Positions 1 through 8,044 of a stretch of DNA of 61,813 bases are shown in pieces (position 1 is the stretch's first letter; the number at the start of each line of letters is the position of its first letter). The translations under genes were made by a program, and so were the position numbers. Below the pieces are notes generated by a model that worked only from the letters and a program-made list of their open reading frames with translations, did not search any database and was not told the origin of the DNA. This stretch comes from Piscibacillus salipiscarius JCM 13188. GTDB taxonomy: Bacteria > Bacillota > Bacilli > Bacillales > Alkalibacillaceae. The stretch is taken from contig NZ_BBCD01000019.1 in NCBI RefSeq assembly GCF_001311865.1, positions 1 to 61,813 of the forward strand. Direction: 5' to 3'.

Positions 1-63
1 CATGTTTCAGTTCGTATGGCTGAGAATGGTTTGGAAGTTTTAAAAGGAACGTTCCATTTTTAA
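1..63 (+). CDS. C-terminal end of an unidentified protein (cut by window edge)
   Basis: The first 20 codons are open in frame 1 and end at TAA (61-63), with the last residues LEVLKGTFHF. A strong hairpin terminator follows directly, which supports a real gene end. Too little is present to name a family; the start lies outside the window. Confidence 0.5.
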   Translation, partial: HVSVRMAENGLEVLKGTFHF

Positions 64-73
64 ATAAAAAATG

Positions 74-107
74 TGCACACCCTGTAAGAAGGGTGTGCAT
101 TTTATTT
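74..107 (+). terminator. Rho-independent terminator of the truncated first gene
   Basis: Perfect 9-bp stem TGCACACCC / GGGTGTGCA with an 8-nt loop, then TTTTATTT. It lies 11 nt after the stop codon at 61-63. Confidence 0.85.
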
Positions 108-155
108 CATGATTCACACAGTTTAGTGCAAACTAACCTTAAGAGGTGAAGGGTT

Positions 156-413
156 ATGCACATGGATGGTCAAATTATCTCTGGAGACTATGATCGCCAG
201 AATCATGAATTTTCAATTAAAAGTATTAAGCATTTATCGACTGAATCAACTATTACAGAACAGGAGTTAGGACTTCTCCATGATTATCTGTCAGCTCACT
301 TAGATGAAGGTGGACAGATCCTATCTTTAAATGATCAAATACTTGTTAAGTTAAATGAAGTAGAAGTTCAGCTCATTCTTCAAGATTTAGATGACATTAA
401 AAAGTTGTTTTGA
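156..413 (+). CDS. Small acidic protein of unknown function (85 aa)
   Basis: An intact 85-codon frame with a good ribosome site (GAGGTG, 8 nt before the ATG at 156). The product begins MHMDGQIISGDYDRQ. It is acidic, has no signal peptide or membrane segment, and its second half alternates Leu and Asp/Glu as in amphipathic helices. I do not recognise the family. It is a single-gene unit after the terminator at 74-107. Its last ~34 nt overlap the 3' end of the convergent gene at 380-1005, so the exact end of one of the two may be affected by an indel. Confidence 0.6.
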   Translation: MHMDGQIISGDYDRQNHEFSIKSIKHLSTESTITEQELGLLHDYLSAHLDEGGQILSLNDQILVKLNEVEVQLILQDLDDIKKLF

Positions 414-1005
414 ATGTGATAAATACTTTTCTGAATAGAGGTCTCAACGTATCCTAATAGTTGGTCAAAGGTAAAAACTTGTAAATCTTCATATAAGTCA
501 GGTTCTGGATAATCGATGTCCTTTAGTATGTATGAAATAAATGTCCTAATATCATCCGATGATACTTCATCCGTTTCCTGATTAATTCTAGCATTTAAGA
601 AAATCTGTTTTAAAGTCGTCTTCAAATTATAGTGCTTAATTAATTTAGCATTTAACAAGCGAAAATCATTATGATATCTGTAGAAGATTTCATCATCATG
701 GTCTAAGCGGTTTTTTAACCAAGATAATGCAAACCCATGTACCAATTATCATCGGCAATTAAGTGCGTATAATAACCTAACATAAACGGCTTATGTAATT
801 GATTTTTATATTTTGAAACGAAGCGTTCAACCTCAATTTCTTTGGAAAAGTCCTCCATACTACCTTTATAAAAATGAGAAGCATCTTTATTTGTAAGAGC
901 TGCATCTGCTGCTATACCGCCAATAATAAAGGAGTCTAAATCATTAACTTCAAAGTATTTCCCCACTTGATGTGCAATGATCGCGTGCATGATTCTCGAA
1001 CCCAT
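380..1005 (-). CDS. Zinc-dependent phospholipase C-like protein (frameshifted)
   Basis: Two overlapping minus-strand frames make one ~205-residue protein. The N-terminal part begins MGSRIMHAIIAHQVGKYF and carries the His/Asp pattern of the Zn_dep_PLPC family found across Bacillus: MHAIIAH, GGIAADAA, ASHFYKGS, GYYTHLIADDNW. The C-terminal part continues with ALSWLKNRLDHDDEIFYRYH and DFRLLNAKLIKHY. The frame changes near 735-745, within a few bases of LIADDNWYMG, which points to an indel rather than two genes. The His and Asp residues expected to hold zinc are all present. No signal peptide is visible, so it is probably cytoplasmic, and its substrate is unknown. The RBS is an AGGAGGAG-like stretch just upstream of the ATG at 1005. 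Confidence 0.7.
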
Positions 1006-1168
1006 TATTTCTCCTCCTGAAAAATTGTCTCTACTTACTACATTCTATAATAGTTTAAGCAGTCCTTCTATTCCAACTTTTACCTAAGGAAAAGCACCAA
1101 CTGGATTATAGCCAGTTAGCGCTCAGAAAAGAAAAATTTTGTTTAACTATGCCTCAGAGTATTTTTCT

Positions 1169-1304
1169 GATGTGAACAGTCCACCCAAAATACGGACAGT
1201 TTTCTTTAGGATGCGGACAATCCGGCTTTAGATGCGAACAAACCACTTGAAAATACGAACAGCTTTCCCCTGGATGCGGACAATTCATCCGTGGATACGG
1301 ACAG
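1169..1304. repeat. Intergenic array A: seven degenerate repeats with a 21-nt period
   Basis: The 310-nt gap between the phospholipase-like gene and the catalase gene holds seven copies of ATRYGRACAR, starting at 1170, 1190, 1211, 1232, 1253, 1274 and 1295. The spacings are 20, 21, 21, 21, 21, 21 nt. Copies alternate between GATGCGGACAA-like and ATACGGACAG-like versions, while the ~11 nt between motifs is not conserved. The right-most copy ends 12 nt from the catalase stop codon (1316-1318), so the array is the catalase 3' flank. Left of it, TCAGAAAA (1131) and TTTTCTGA (1163) form an inverted repeat. No known element was recognised. Confidence 0.8.
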
Positions 1305-1315
1305 TTGCCTTATGA

Positions 1316-2865
1316 TTAATATGGATCTGAAACGTGACCTAATTCTTGCGCATCGTGAACAGCTTCTTCTTTTTCATTATTCGTATTCATTTTCTCTAAG
1401 CCTTCCTTAACACGTCTTCCGTATTCCTCATCGGCTTGTGTCAAGTTTTCAATCATTTTATCTTGAATTGGCTTACGACATTGAGATAATGCTCCAACTA
1501 AGTTATTGATTAGATCCTCACGTTCCCAATCATTTAAACGACGATAGGTTTCCCCAGCCTGACCGAAGTTATTTTGACGCTCGATGGGCTCTCTAACAAT
1601 ATTTCCTTCTACATGAGGTGTGTTTTCAACACCTGGGTTTTAGCTTCTTTTAAACCGTTAAGGGTTGAAGGTTCATAGTTAATATGAGGATTCTTCTCTT
1701 CAGCATAATCCATTCGATAATCCATTTGACCACCATTTTGGTTTGTGACAACACGCTTGATCGGACTATTAATTGGTAACTGCAAATAGTTTGGACCAAC
1801 ACGGTAACGCTGAGTGTCAGAATAAGAGTACGTGCGGCCTTGAAGCAGCTTATCATCTGAAAAGTCTAGTCCGTCTACTAAAACCCCTGTACCAAAGGCC
1901 ACTTGTTCTACTTCTGCGTGGTAGTTTTCAGGATTTTATTTAAGACCATTTTACCGACCTTATGCCAAGGGAACTGGTCTTTATACCAAAGTTTGGTAGG
2001 ATCTAACGGATCAAAATCAAGCTCTGGGTGCTCGTGGTCTTCCATAATTTGAACATATAGCTCCCATTCTGGATAGTTGCCTTCTTCAATCGCATCATAT
2101 AAATCCTGCGTTGCATGGTTGAAGTTCATACCTTGAATTTGTTAGCCTCTGCTTGAGTTAAGTTTTTAATACCTTGAACAGGCTCCCAGTGATATTTGAC
2201 TAACACGGTTTTTCCTTCTTTATTCACCCATCGGTAAGCGTGTACCCCAGAACCTTGCATTTGACGATAGTTTGCAGGAATTCCCCACGGTGAAAATAAG
2301 AATGTAATCATATGTGTCGCTTCTGGAGATGCACTAATAAAGTCGAACTGACGCTCTGGATCTTGTATGTTTGTCACTGGGTCAGGGAAGAACGAGTGTA
2401 CAAAGTCTGGGAACTTTAGTGGGTCTCGTATGAAAAATATCTTCAAGTTATTCCCGACTAAATCCCAGTTCCCGTCTTCTGTATAAAACTTCACCGCAAA
2501 ACCGCGCGGATCACGCAATGTTTCAGGTGAATGCTTTCCGTGGTTTACCGTTGAAAAACGAGTAAATACAGGAGTGCGTTTACCTTTCTCAAAACCTTAG
2601 CGCGGGTGTACTTTGAGATTGGCTCACCATTAATTTCCCCGTAAGATTCAAAGTACCCATGCGCTCCAGCCCCACGCGCATGCACAATTCTCTCTGGAAT
2701 TTTCTCTCGGTCAAAGTGACTGATTTTTTCTAGAAAATCATAGTTTTCAAGGACTAATGGACCACGATTACCAACAGATCTTGTATTTTGGTTATCCGTA
2801 ACAGGATGGCCCTGCTGGTTCGTCATCTCTTGCCTGTTTTCTTTGTCTTTTGGGTGTTCTCTCAT
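1316..2865 (-). CDS. katA: Heme catalase, KatA type (several frameshifts)
   Basis: Hydrogen peroxide dismutation by a heme catalase. The reconstructed protein is ~516 residues. It starts [12 protein letters not shown] with RBS AAAGGAGGA and ends GHVSDPY. Family landmarks in order are the active-site His segment [13 protein letters not shown], the Asn segment [21 protein letters not shown], the middle segment [17 protein letters not shown], and the proximal heme ligand segment [14 protein letters not shown] with its Tyr. The frame breaks near 2600, 2520, 2130, 1915 and 1640. Conservation continues across each break, so sequencing indels are likelier than a pseudogene. The N-terminal [16 protein letters not shown] block matches vegetative KatA rather than the longer KatX or KatE. 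A separate manganese catalase lies at 7056-7892. Confidence 0.88.
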
Positions 2866-2978
2866 TGTAAATTCCTCCTTTCACATTCAGATGTTATTTT
2901 TGCCAACAGGAGAAAAATCATACAGCATTCATAATTAATGAAAATTAGTTCAGTTTAGTAAGTAAAGAGGTGATTTGA

Positions 2979-3314
2979 ATGAGAAAGGTCTTATTACTAG
3001 TTGGGATTCTTCTTTTCCCAGCTTACGGCAATGTATCAGCTGAATCGAATTTGGAGGAAAGCTTAATTTTAGAACTATTAACGCCATATGTTGAAGACGC
3101 AATTGAGGAATTTTATGGGCAAACGAGAGATTATGATCAAGAAAATATCGTGGAACTGGAAAAATTGGATGATTGTCAAGGCTGCTTCTTAGCAACAATT
3201 GAAGTGCGTACGCAAATTCAAAGTTTGGAGCCACCGTACGTAACAGATCAGATTTCTATCGATGTAAGAAACGGTAATGTCACCATCGTAGATTATGTTC
3301 ATAAAAGTGAATGA
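2979..3314 (+). CDS. Secreted DUF3888-type protein (111 aa)
   Basis: An intact gene with RBS AGAGGTG before ATG 2979. Residues 1-21 form a signal peptide (MRKVLLLVGILLFPAYGNVSA) with a signal peptidase I site after VSA. The mature part (LEESLILELLTPYVEDAIEEFYG) resembles the small DUF3888 exported proteins of Bacillus; their function is unknown. Two cysteines in DDCQGCF could form a disulfide outside the cell. It is divergent from the catalase gene and stands alone. Family assignment is from memory of the pattern, so moderate. Confidence 0.65.
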   Translation: MRKVLLLVGILLFPAYGNVSAESNLEESLILELLTPYVEDAIEEFYGQTRDYDQENIVELEKLDDCQGCFLATIEVRTQIQSLEPPYVTDQISIDVRNGNVTIVDYVHKSE

Positions 3315-3315
3315 C

Positions 3316-3388
3316 TTATGAGGAAAATTTTAATTTTATAAGAAAAAATAAAATTTATGAGGAATTTTTCAGATTTATGAGGAAATAA
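3316..3388. repeat. Intergenic array B: four TTATGAGGAAA-like repeats, ~20-nt period
   Basis: TTATGAGGAAAA (3316), TTATAAGAAAAA (3336), TTATGAGGAATT (3355) and TTATGAGGAAAT (3375) are spaced 20, 19 and 20 nt. The first copy begins 2 nt after the stop codon of the DUF3888 gene, and the array ends just before the terminator at 3401. The AT-rich context makes this weaker than arrays A and C, but the GAGGAA core stands out. Confidence 0.55.
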
Positions 3389-3400
3389 AATTACCGATAT

Positions 3401-3434
3401 AAAAAAACTCGCGGGACTTACCCGCGAGTTTTTT
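3401..3434. terminator. Bidirectional terminator between DUF3888 and MscS genes
   Basis: 10-bp stem AACTCGCGGG / CCCGCGAGTT with a 5-nt loop, an A-tract on the left and a T-tract on the right. It serves the plus-strand gene ending at 3314 and the minus-strand gene ending at 3433, whose stop codon overlaps the T-tract. Confidence 0.85.
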
Positions 3435-4530
3435 ACTCTTCTTTTTCATTTGTAACGGCCACATTGCCGTTATCCATATAAATCGTACGAGATGGGAAAG
3501 CAACAGAAACGCCTTCTTCTTCAAGGATCTCCATGATTCTGAAGTTAATATCCTGCTTCACATTTAAGAATTTTTCCCATTGAGTTGAAATCGTGAAGAA
3601 GTATAAGAATATATCTAGGCTGCTGTCGTTATATTTATCAAATTTTACAAAGATCGTTTCTTTATGAATTTCATCATGATTGTTTAGCATATCATTGATT
3701 CGTTCGACCACAATTTCAAGTTTCTCTTTCGGAGTACTGTATTCAACCCCGAGGTTGAAAGTTATCTGACGCTTGCCCATCTTACTCCAATTCGTAATCG
3801 CTTCGTTAGAAAGTGTAGAGTTAGGAACTGTGACAAGTGCCTCAGCAAATGTGCGAATAATGGTGCTTCTAAAATTAATATCTTCAACGATTCCCTCAAC
3901 AGTTGGTGTTCTGATCCAGTCACCTAATGTAAAAGGTTTTTCGGTGATGATCACTACCCCGCCGAAGAAGTTTTTAATCACTTCTTGAGCTGCTAAGGCG
4001 AATGCAAGACCACCTATACCTAGACCTGCAACAAATCCATTTACATCAAATCCAAATTTCGATAAAACCAGACTGATGGTAATAGTTATGATGATGATTC
4101 TTAGAGCCTTAGATAAGAAAGGAATAAGTATTTGGTCGACTTCAAGTCCAACACCATCATTGAGTTTCATAAAAAGGAGTGACGACGTTGAGCATAAGTT
4201 ATAAAGTCCCCATGCAATTAACACAATTAGAGAAGCTTGAATTATGTTTAAAAAGATTCCATTTTCATTGCTTAAATAGGGGAAAAAGTCAACTGCTATG
4301 TACAATCCGATGATAACAAATAACCATCGGATTGGTTTTTCATAAGCATCTAGAATTTGCTTAATTAATTCTGTTTTATCACGATTAAAAAACCTTCTAA
4401 TAAAGTAAAAAACATACTTGGTAAAGATTTTTCTTAATAAATGAAATAACAGTAATATTCCAATTGCAAAGCCAATATCTATCCATTGTTCTTCACTAAT
4501 GTATTGCCAAAATTTCCAGTTAAACTCCAT
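3433..4530 (-). CDS. MscS-family mechanosensitive ion channel
   Basis: An intact 365-residue protein. It has four hydrophobic N-terminal segments (about residues 15-35, 68-90, 95-120, 138-160), then the MscS signature pore helix and beta-domain junction: GLGIGGLAFALAAQEVIKNF, then GGVVIITEKPFTLGDWI. The soluble C-terminal domain includes VPNSTLSNEAITNWSK. Channels of this type release solutes on hypo-osmotic shock, which fits a salt-tolerant host. RBS AGGAG stands before ATG 4530. It follows the acetyltransferase gene by 17 nt on the same strand, so the two are probably cotranscribed. It is one of the few genes here without a frame break. Confidence 0.9.
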   Translation of the reverse strand: MEFNWKFWQYISEEQWIDIGFAIGILLLFHLLRKIFTKYVFYFIRRFFNRDKTELIKQILDAYEKPIRWLFVIIGLYIAVDFFPYLSNENGIFLNIIQASLIVLIAWGLYNLCSTSSLLFMKLNDGVGLEVDQILIPFLSKALRIIIITITISLVLSKFGFDVNGFVAGLGIGGLAFALAAQEVIKNFFGGVVIITEKPFTLGDWIRTPTVEGIVEDINFRSTIIRTFAEALVTVPNSTLSNEAITNWSKMGKRQITFNLGVEYSTPKEKLEIVVERINDMLNNHDEIHKETIFVKFDKYNDSSLDIFLYFFTISTQWEKFLNVKQDINFRIMEILEEEGVSVAFPSRTIYMDNGNVAVTNEKEE

Positions 4531-4547
4531 GATCTTTAACTCCTAAG

Positions 4548-5054
4548 CTAGATTTGAGTGAGAGCCTCCCAACCATATACGGCCTCTTTTATGATTTGTC
4601 CGTCGAATTCTACATCAATACAATCTACTCGTTCAGCACCTAAGTTTTCATAAAACGTGCAGTGAGTATCTTCTTCAAAGACCGAAATCATGAGGGAGGA
4701 GATATTGTGTTCTTTTAAGTCATCTAATAAGGTTCTTATTAGCATTCTTCCCAAACCGAGGTTTTGATAGTCTTTTAAAATATGCAAGGCATAGATTTCT
4801 CCTTGAAATTGTTCATATTGACTCGTACGCTTAATGCCTCCGTGAACGAATCCAACAATATCACTATCATCATTTTCTACTATCCATACTTTATCATTCA
4901 AGAGAATCTTTTTCCAGAGGTCTTCTCGCTCTCTGTAGCTCAAATCTTGAAGTAAGTTTTTTGGTAGAACACCTTGATAACTGTTTAACCAGCAATCAAC
5001 ATGCACCTTGGCAATACCACTATAGTCCGATAAAATAGCTTCTCTAATTAACAT
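4548..5054 (-). CDS. GNAT family N-acetyltransferase
   Basis: 168 residues from the start MLIREAILSDYSGIAKVHVD. I chose this ATG (5054) because AAAGGAGTG lies at the right distance; the open frame extends 20 codons further upstream without an RBS. The GNAT core is visible: the start strand IREAILSDYSGIAKVH, substrate segment WLNSYQGVLPKNLL, acetyl-CoA loop LKDYQNLGLGRMLIRTLL (Q/R-x-x-G-x-G/A variant), and the C-terminal FYENLGAERV motif. The substrate is not predictable. It is the first gene of a two-gene unit with the MscS channel. Confidence 0.85.
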   Translation of the reverse strand: MLIREAILSDYSGIAKVHVDCWLNSYQGVLPKNLLQDLSYREREDLWKKILLNDKVWIVENDDSDIVGFVHGGIKRTSQYEQFQGEIYALHILKDYQNLGLGRMLIRTLLDDLKEHNISSLMISVFEEDTHCTFYENLGAERVDCIDVEFDGQIIKEAVYGWEALTQI

Positions 5055-5095
5055 GATGACACTCCTTTGTAAGCTTTTACTGTATATATACCCAA

Positions 5096-5170
5096 GTTTT
5101 TTACAAATTATCAAAAAATATTACAAAATACTCATAATCTATTACAAATGTCCTTAAAACTATTACTTTC
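5096..5170. repeat. Upstream array D: four ATTAC-type repeats, 20-21-nt period
   Basis: In the 204-nt gap between the divergent acetyltransferase and YocH-like genes, TTACAAATTA (5101), TTACAAAATA (5121), TTACAAATGT (5142) and TTACTTTCGT (5163) are spaced 20, 21 and 21 nt. On the reverse strand these read TTTGTAATA. The half-site TGTAA resembles the WalR recognition half-site, and yocH is a WalR target in B. subtilis, but the spacing differs from the classical 11-nt direct repeat. It may be regulatory, or a relative of arrays A-C. Confidence 0.4.
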
Positions 5171-5258
5171 GTTATAGACTCTTAACCTCTGTGTAACCAC
5201 AAATCTAGTACTTCCGTGTTAAGATAGCTCTTGCAAGTAAATAAGGAGGGAATGACAC

Positions 5259-6105
5259 ATGAAGAAATTAGTCATATCGCTTGCAGGCGGAATTCTATTA
5301 TCAGGATTCGCTGTAACATCATCTGTATCAGCTGAAGCAGACTACAAAATTCAAAAGGGTGATACAGTAAGTGAAATAGCCGAAACGTACGGCACAACGA
5401 CAGAGGACATCAAAGAATTAAACAACCTATCATCTAGCATTATCGTAACAGGAGACAAACTAAAAATAGATAACAGAAGAGTATTAGAAGTTCAAAAAGG
5501 AGATACACTAAGCGAACTAGCTAGAGATCTAGATGTAGACGTAAATGACATCAAAGATTGGAACAAACTAGATTCAGACACAATTGTCATTGGACAAGAT
5601 TTAAAGTTAGATCTTTCAATAGATTCTCTTAAAAACTTTGATGAATTTGTAGCTGAACGTAATGGACAAGCTCCTGTTCAAAAACAAGAATCAAATAAAG
5701 AGAAAAAATGTTAAACAAACATCTAATGAATCAGCTGAAAAAGACGAGAAACAAACAGCTAATCAATCTAAAGAAGAACAACCAGTTCAACAAGCAAACA
5801 AAACAGAAGAAGCAGCTGAAACATTAACTGTAAAAGCAACAGCTTATACAGCTGATTGTGAAGGTTGCTCAGGAATTACAGCAACAGGCATCAACTTAAA
5901 CGAGAACCCTAACAAGAAAGTAATCGCAGTTGACCCAGACGTGATTCCATTAGGAACAAAAGTATGGGTTGAAGGTTACGGCGAAGCAATCGCTGGAGAT
6001 ACTGGCGGTGCTATTAATGGTAACCGTATTGATGTTCACGTCCCTACAAAACAAAAAGCTTATGACTGGGGCGTAAGAACAGTAGAAGTAAAAATTTTAG
6101 ACTAA
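5259..6105 (+). CDS. yocH: YocH-like cell-wall protein: signal peptide, two LysM, 3D domain (one frameshift)
   Basis: A secreted peptidoglycan-associated protein of ~281 residues. It has a signal peptide of ~25 residues ending VSAEA, LysM repeats at about residues 28-70 (YKIQKGDTVSEIAETYG) and 73-115 (LEVQKGDTLSELARDLD), and a low-complexity Gln/Glu/Lys linker. The C-terminal 3D domain has the aspartates of the fold: AVDPDVIPLGT, IAGDTGGAI, GNRIDVHV. The frame breaks in the A6 tract at 5702-5707; removing one A joins NKEKN to VKQTSNES. The 3D domain resembles lytic transglycosylase catalytic cores such as those of resuscitation factors. RBS AAGGAGGGA stands before ATG 5259. B. subtilis yocH belongs to the WalKR regulon. 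Confidence 0.88.
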
Positions 6106-6133
6106 TTAATTATTAAATAATGACCCCTACACA

Positions 6134-6174
6134 AGTACCCCTTTTCGCAGTTTGCGTGAAGGGGTGCTTTGTTT
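6134..6174 (+). terminator. Terminator after yocH-like gene
   Basis: Stem AGTACCCCTTTTCGCA / TGCGTGAAGGGGTGCT with G-T pairs and a short loop, followed by TTGTTTGTG. Confidence 0.7.
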
Positions 6175-6184
6175 GTGTAAAATT

Positions 6185-6220
6185 AAAAACCCCACATACG
6201 TAATCATCCGTATGTGGGGT
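6185..6220 (-). terminator. Terminator of the DJ-1 family gene
   Basis: Perfect 11-bp stem CCCCACATACG / CGTATGTGGGG. The T-tract lies on the minus strand (AAAAA at 6185-6189), 14 nt after the stop of the gene at 6234. Confidence 0.8.
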
Positions 6221-6233
6221 AGTGTCATATTGA

Positions 6234-6889
6234 TTAGCTTTCTAATGCGTCAACTACTTGATCTGCAGCTGAACGGCTGGATTGTGGGTTTTGACCAGTT
6301 ACAAGGTTACCATCTCTGACTGAGTAATCTTCCCAGTTATCACCATGCTCAAAGTTGGCACCTTTTTCACGAAGTTTGGATTCAAGCATAAATGGCATAT
6401 GCTCGTCCAATTGCATTTCTTTTTCCTCGGAGTCAGTAAAAGCAGATACCTTTTTATCTTTTACAAGCGGTGTTCCATCAAGATAAGTTACATTGACTAG
6501 ACCTGATGGGCCGTGACAGACAGAGCCGATGACTTTGCCTTCTTCAGCAAATTGTTGTAATACGTACTGTAATGTCTTACTATCAGGAAAATCAAACATA
6601 GTTCCGTGTCCTCCTGGTAGAAAGATAGCGTCAAATCCAGTAGCATCCTTTTTGTTAGTTTATGCGTTTTTTCTAACTCAGCTTCTGCTTCTTTCCACTC
6701 AGCTCGTTCTTCAATGCTGTTTGGATCTAGTGGCACCTGACCACCTTCGATACTCGTGACTTTGATCTCGTATCCTTTGTCTTTAAATACGTTATAAGGA
6801 ACGGCGAATTCTTCTAACCAAAGTCCAGTTGTATGATCATCGGTAATTTTTGTGTGGTTTGTTACAACCATTAATATTTTTTTACTCAT
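6234..6889 (-). CDS. DJ-1/PfpI superfamily protein (class I glutamine amidotransferase-like; frameshift)
   Basis: A reconstructed ~218-residue cytoplasmic protein starting MSKKILMVVTNHTKI. Family features are an early Asp/Glu acid (TGLWLEEFAVPYNVF), the GFDAIFLPGGHGTMFD loop, the nucleophile elbow GSVCHGPSGLV with its Cys, and the C-terminal LVTGQNPQSSRSAADQVV block. This layout matches the HchA/YDR533C-like branch, whose members act as glyoxalase III, deglycase or chaperone; which applies here cannot be told. The frame breaks near 6652-6662 in an A/T homopolymer just before the GFDAIFLPGG segment. RBS AGGAGG lies upstream of ATG 6889. Confidence 0.85.
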
Positions 6890-7021
6890 GATGACATTCC
6901 TCCTTCTGCATTATTATTTATATCACCTGTAAATTTTATGTCGCAAAAAAATCTGCTTGTACTAAAGTGATAGAATGTCCTTACATTATTACCATATCCT
7001 CATAAACAAGTATTAAAACAT

Positions 7022-7050
7022 CAAAAAGCCCCTACTTACCTGAGGGGCTG
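7022..7050 (-). terminator. Terminator of the manganese catalase gene
   Basis: Stem AGCCCCT / AGGGGCT with T-tract on the minus strand (AAAAA at 7023-7027), just past the stop at 7056. Confidence 0.75.
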
Positions 7051-7055
7051 TATGT

Positions 7056-7892
7056 TTAACATTTTTGAGGAGGGATACTAAAGTTGGTATTAAATGAATA
7101 CGCAGGAGCAGGTTCGAGCGTAGGTAAACCGCCCATTGGTTTAGGGTTTGCTACATATTCAAACGTGCTGCAACCATCGATGCTAGGTCCACTTGCCCAG
7201 CGTCCTTTACTGCTCTCATCACCTTTTGATAAATTATAAAACTCATATGAAACGTCTTGAATTTCTAGCTCTGGTGGGAAAGTGGACGGTACGATGACGC
7301 CTTCTTTTTCCTCAAGCTCTTGAATCGCTGCAAGCCACATGTTCTGGTGATAACGATCGCGTGCGATTAAGAAGGCTAACATATCTTTAACACCAGGGTC
7401 AGATGTAGCTGCGTATAATCGACTTGCTTGAAGACGGCCTTGTGATTCAGCTGTGACATTAGCGCGGAAGTCTGCTAGTAAATTTCCGCTTGCACCAATG
7501 TATTCCGCTGTCCATCTGTTTCCAACACTGTCAGCTGGCATAGCTCCAAAGCCTGATACAATTGCATGCTGAGGATTCATTCCACCAATGATAGCACCTA
7601 ATACTGGATCTTCAACAGCATCTTCTAAGTCTCCAATTGGGGCATCTTCAAGTAATCTTGCAATCATGGTAGCTAACATTTCGACGTGCGCTAACTCTTC
7701 CGTACCAACATCCATGAGTAAGTCTTTATATTTTCCTTCCATACGTACGTTAAACCCTTGGAATAAGTATTGCATCGCAACTGAAATTTCCCCGTATTGT
7801 CCACCTAATATTTCTTGCAATTGTTTAGCAAAAAGGGGATCTGGACGTTCTGGCTTGGCATCGTACTGTAGCTCTTTTACATGATAAAACAT
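7056..7892 (-). CDS. Manganese catalase (non-heme, di-Mn)
   Basis: An intact 278-residue protein starting MFYHVKELQYDAK. It is a ferritin-like four-helix bundle with the Mn ligand pattern: Glu in QYGEISVAMQY, ExxH in TEELAHVEM, Glu in VTAESQGRLQ, and ExxH-equivalent His in RDRYHQNMW. The C-terminal tail (PKPMGGLPTLEPAPAY) is typical of the ~275-residue Bacillus YdbD-type catalases and longer than coat protein CotJC. It disproportionates hydrogen peroxide. RBS GGAGTG stands before the ATG. It is divergently transcribed from the FAD oxidoreductase at 8045. The host therefore carries both heme and manganese catalases within 6 kb. Confidence 0.92.
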   Translation of the reverse strand: MFYHVKELQYDAKPERPDPLFAKQLQEILGGQYGEISVAMQYLFQGFNVRMEGKYKDLLMDVGTEELAHVEMLATMIARLLEDAPIGDLEDAVEDPVLGAIIGGMNPQHAIVSGFGAMPADSVGNRWTAEYIGASGNLLADFRANVTAESQGRLQASRLYAATSDPGVKDMLAFLIARDRYHQNMWLAAIQELEEKEGVIVPSTFPPELEIQDVSYEFYNLSKGDESSKGRWASGPSIDGCSTFEYVANPKPMGGLPTLEPAPAYSFNTNFSIPPQKC

Positions 7893-8044
7893 ATTGTCAC
7901 TCCTTAGTGTCTATAGGTATCTGCACATACAATATGTTTAGGACTAGTTGAATGTCCCAAATTATTTTAGATTTGGGCTTATGTCATGATTAAGTTAATT
8001 TCGGGTAATCTAAAATTAAATGTATGCGTGCGGAGGGAATGTGA

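Noticed and set aside
1169..1304. CRISPR array for the phased repeats
   Set aside because: Motif ~10 nt and gap ~11 nt, far below CRISPR repeat and spacer sizes, degenerate copies, and no cas genes in the window.
1316..2865. Catalase pseudogene
   Set aside because: All catalytic segments are conserved and breaks sit at homopolymers, the same pattern as in most other genes here.
2928..2942. PerR box TTCATAATTAATGAA between catalase and the DUF3888 gene
   Set aside because: It is a near palindrome but matches the PerR consensus TTATAATNATTATAA poorly; AT-rich chance match is likely.
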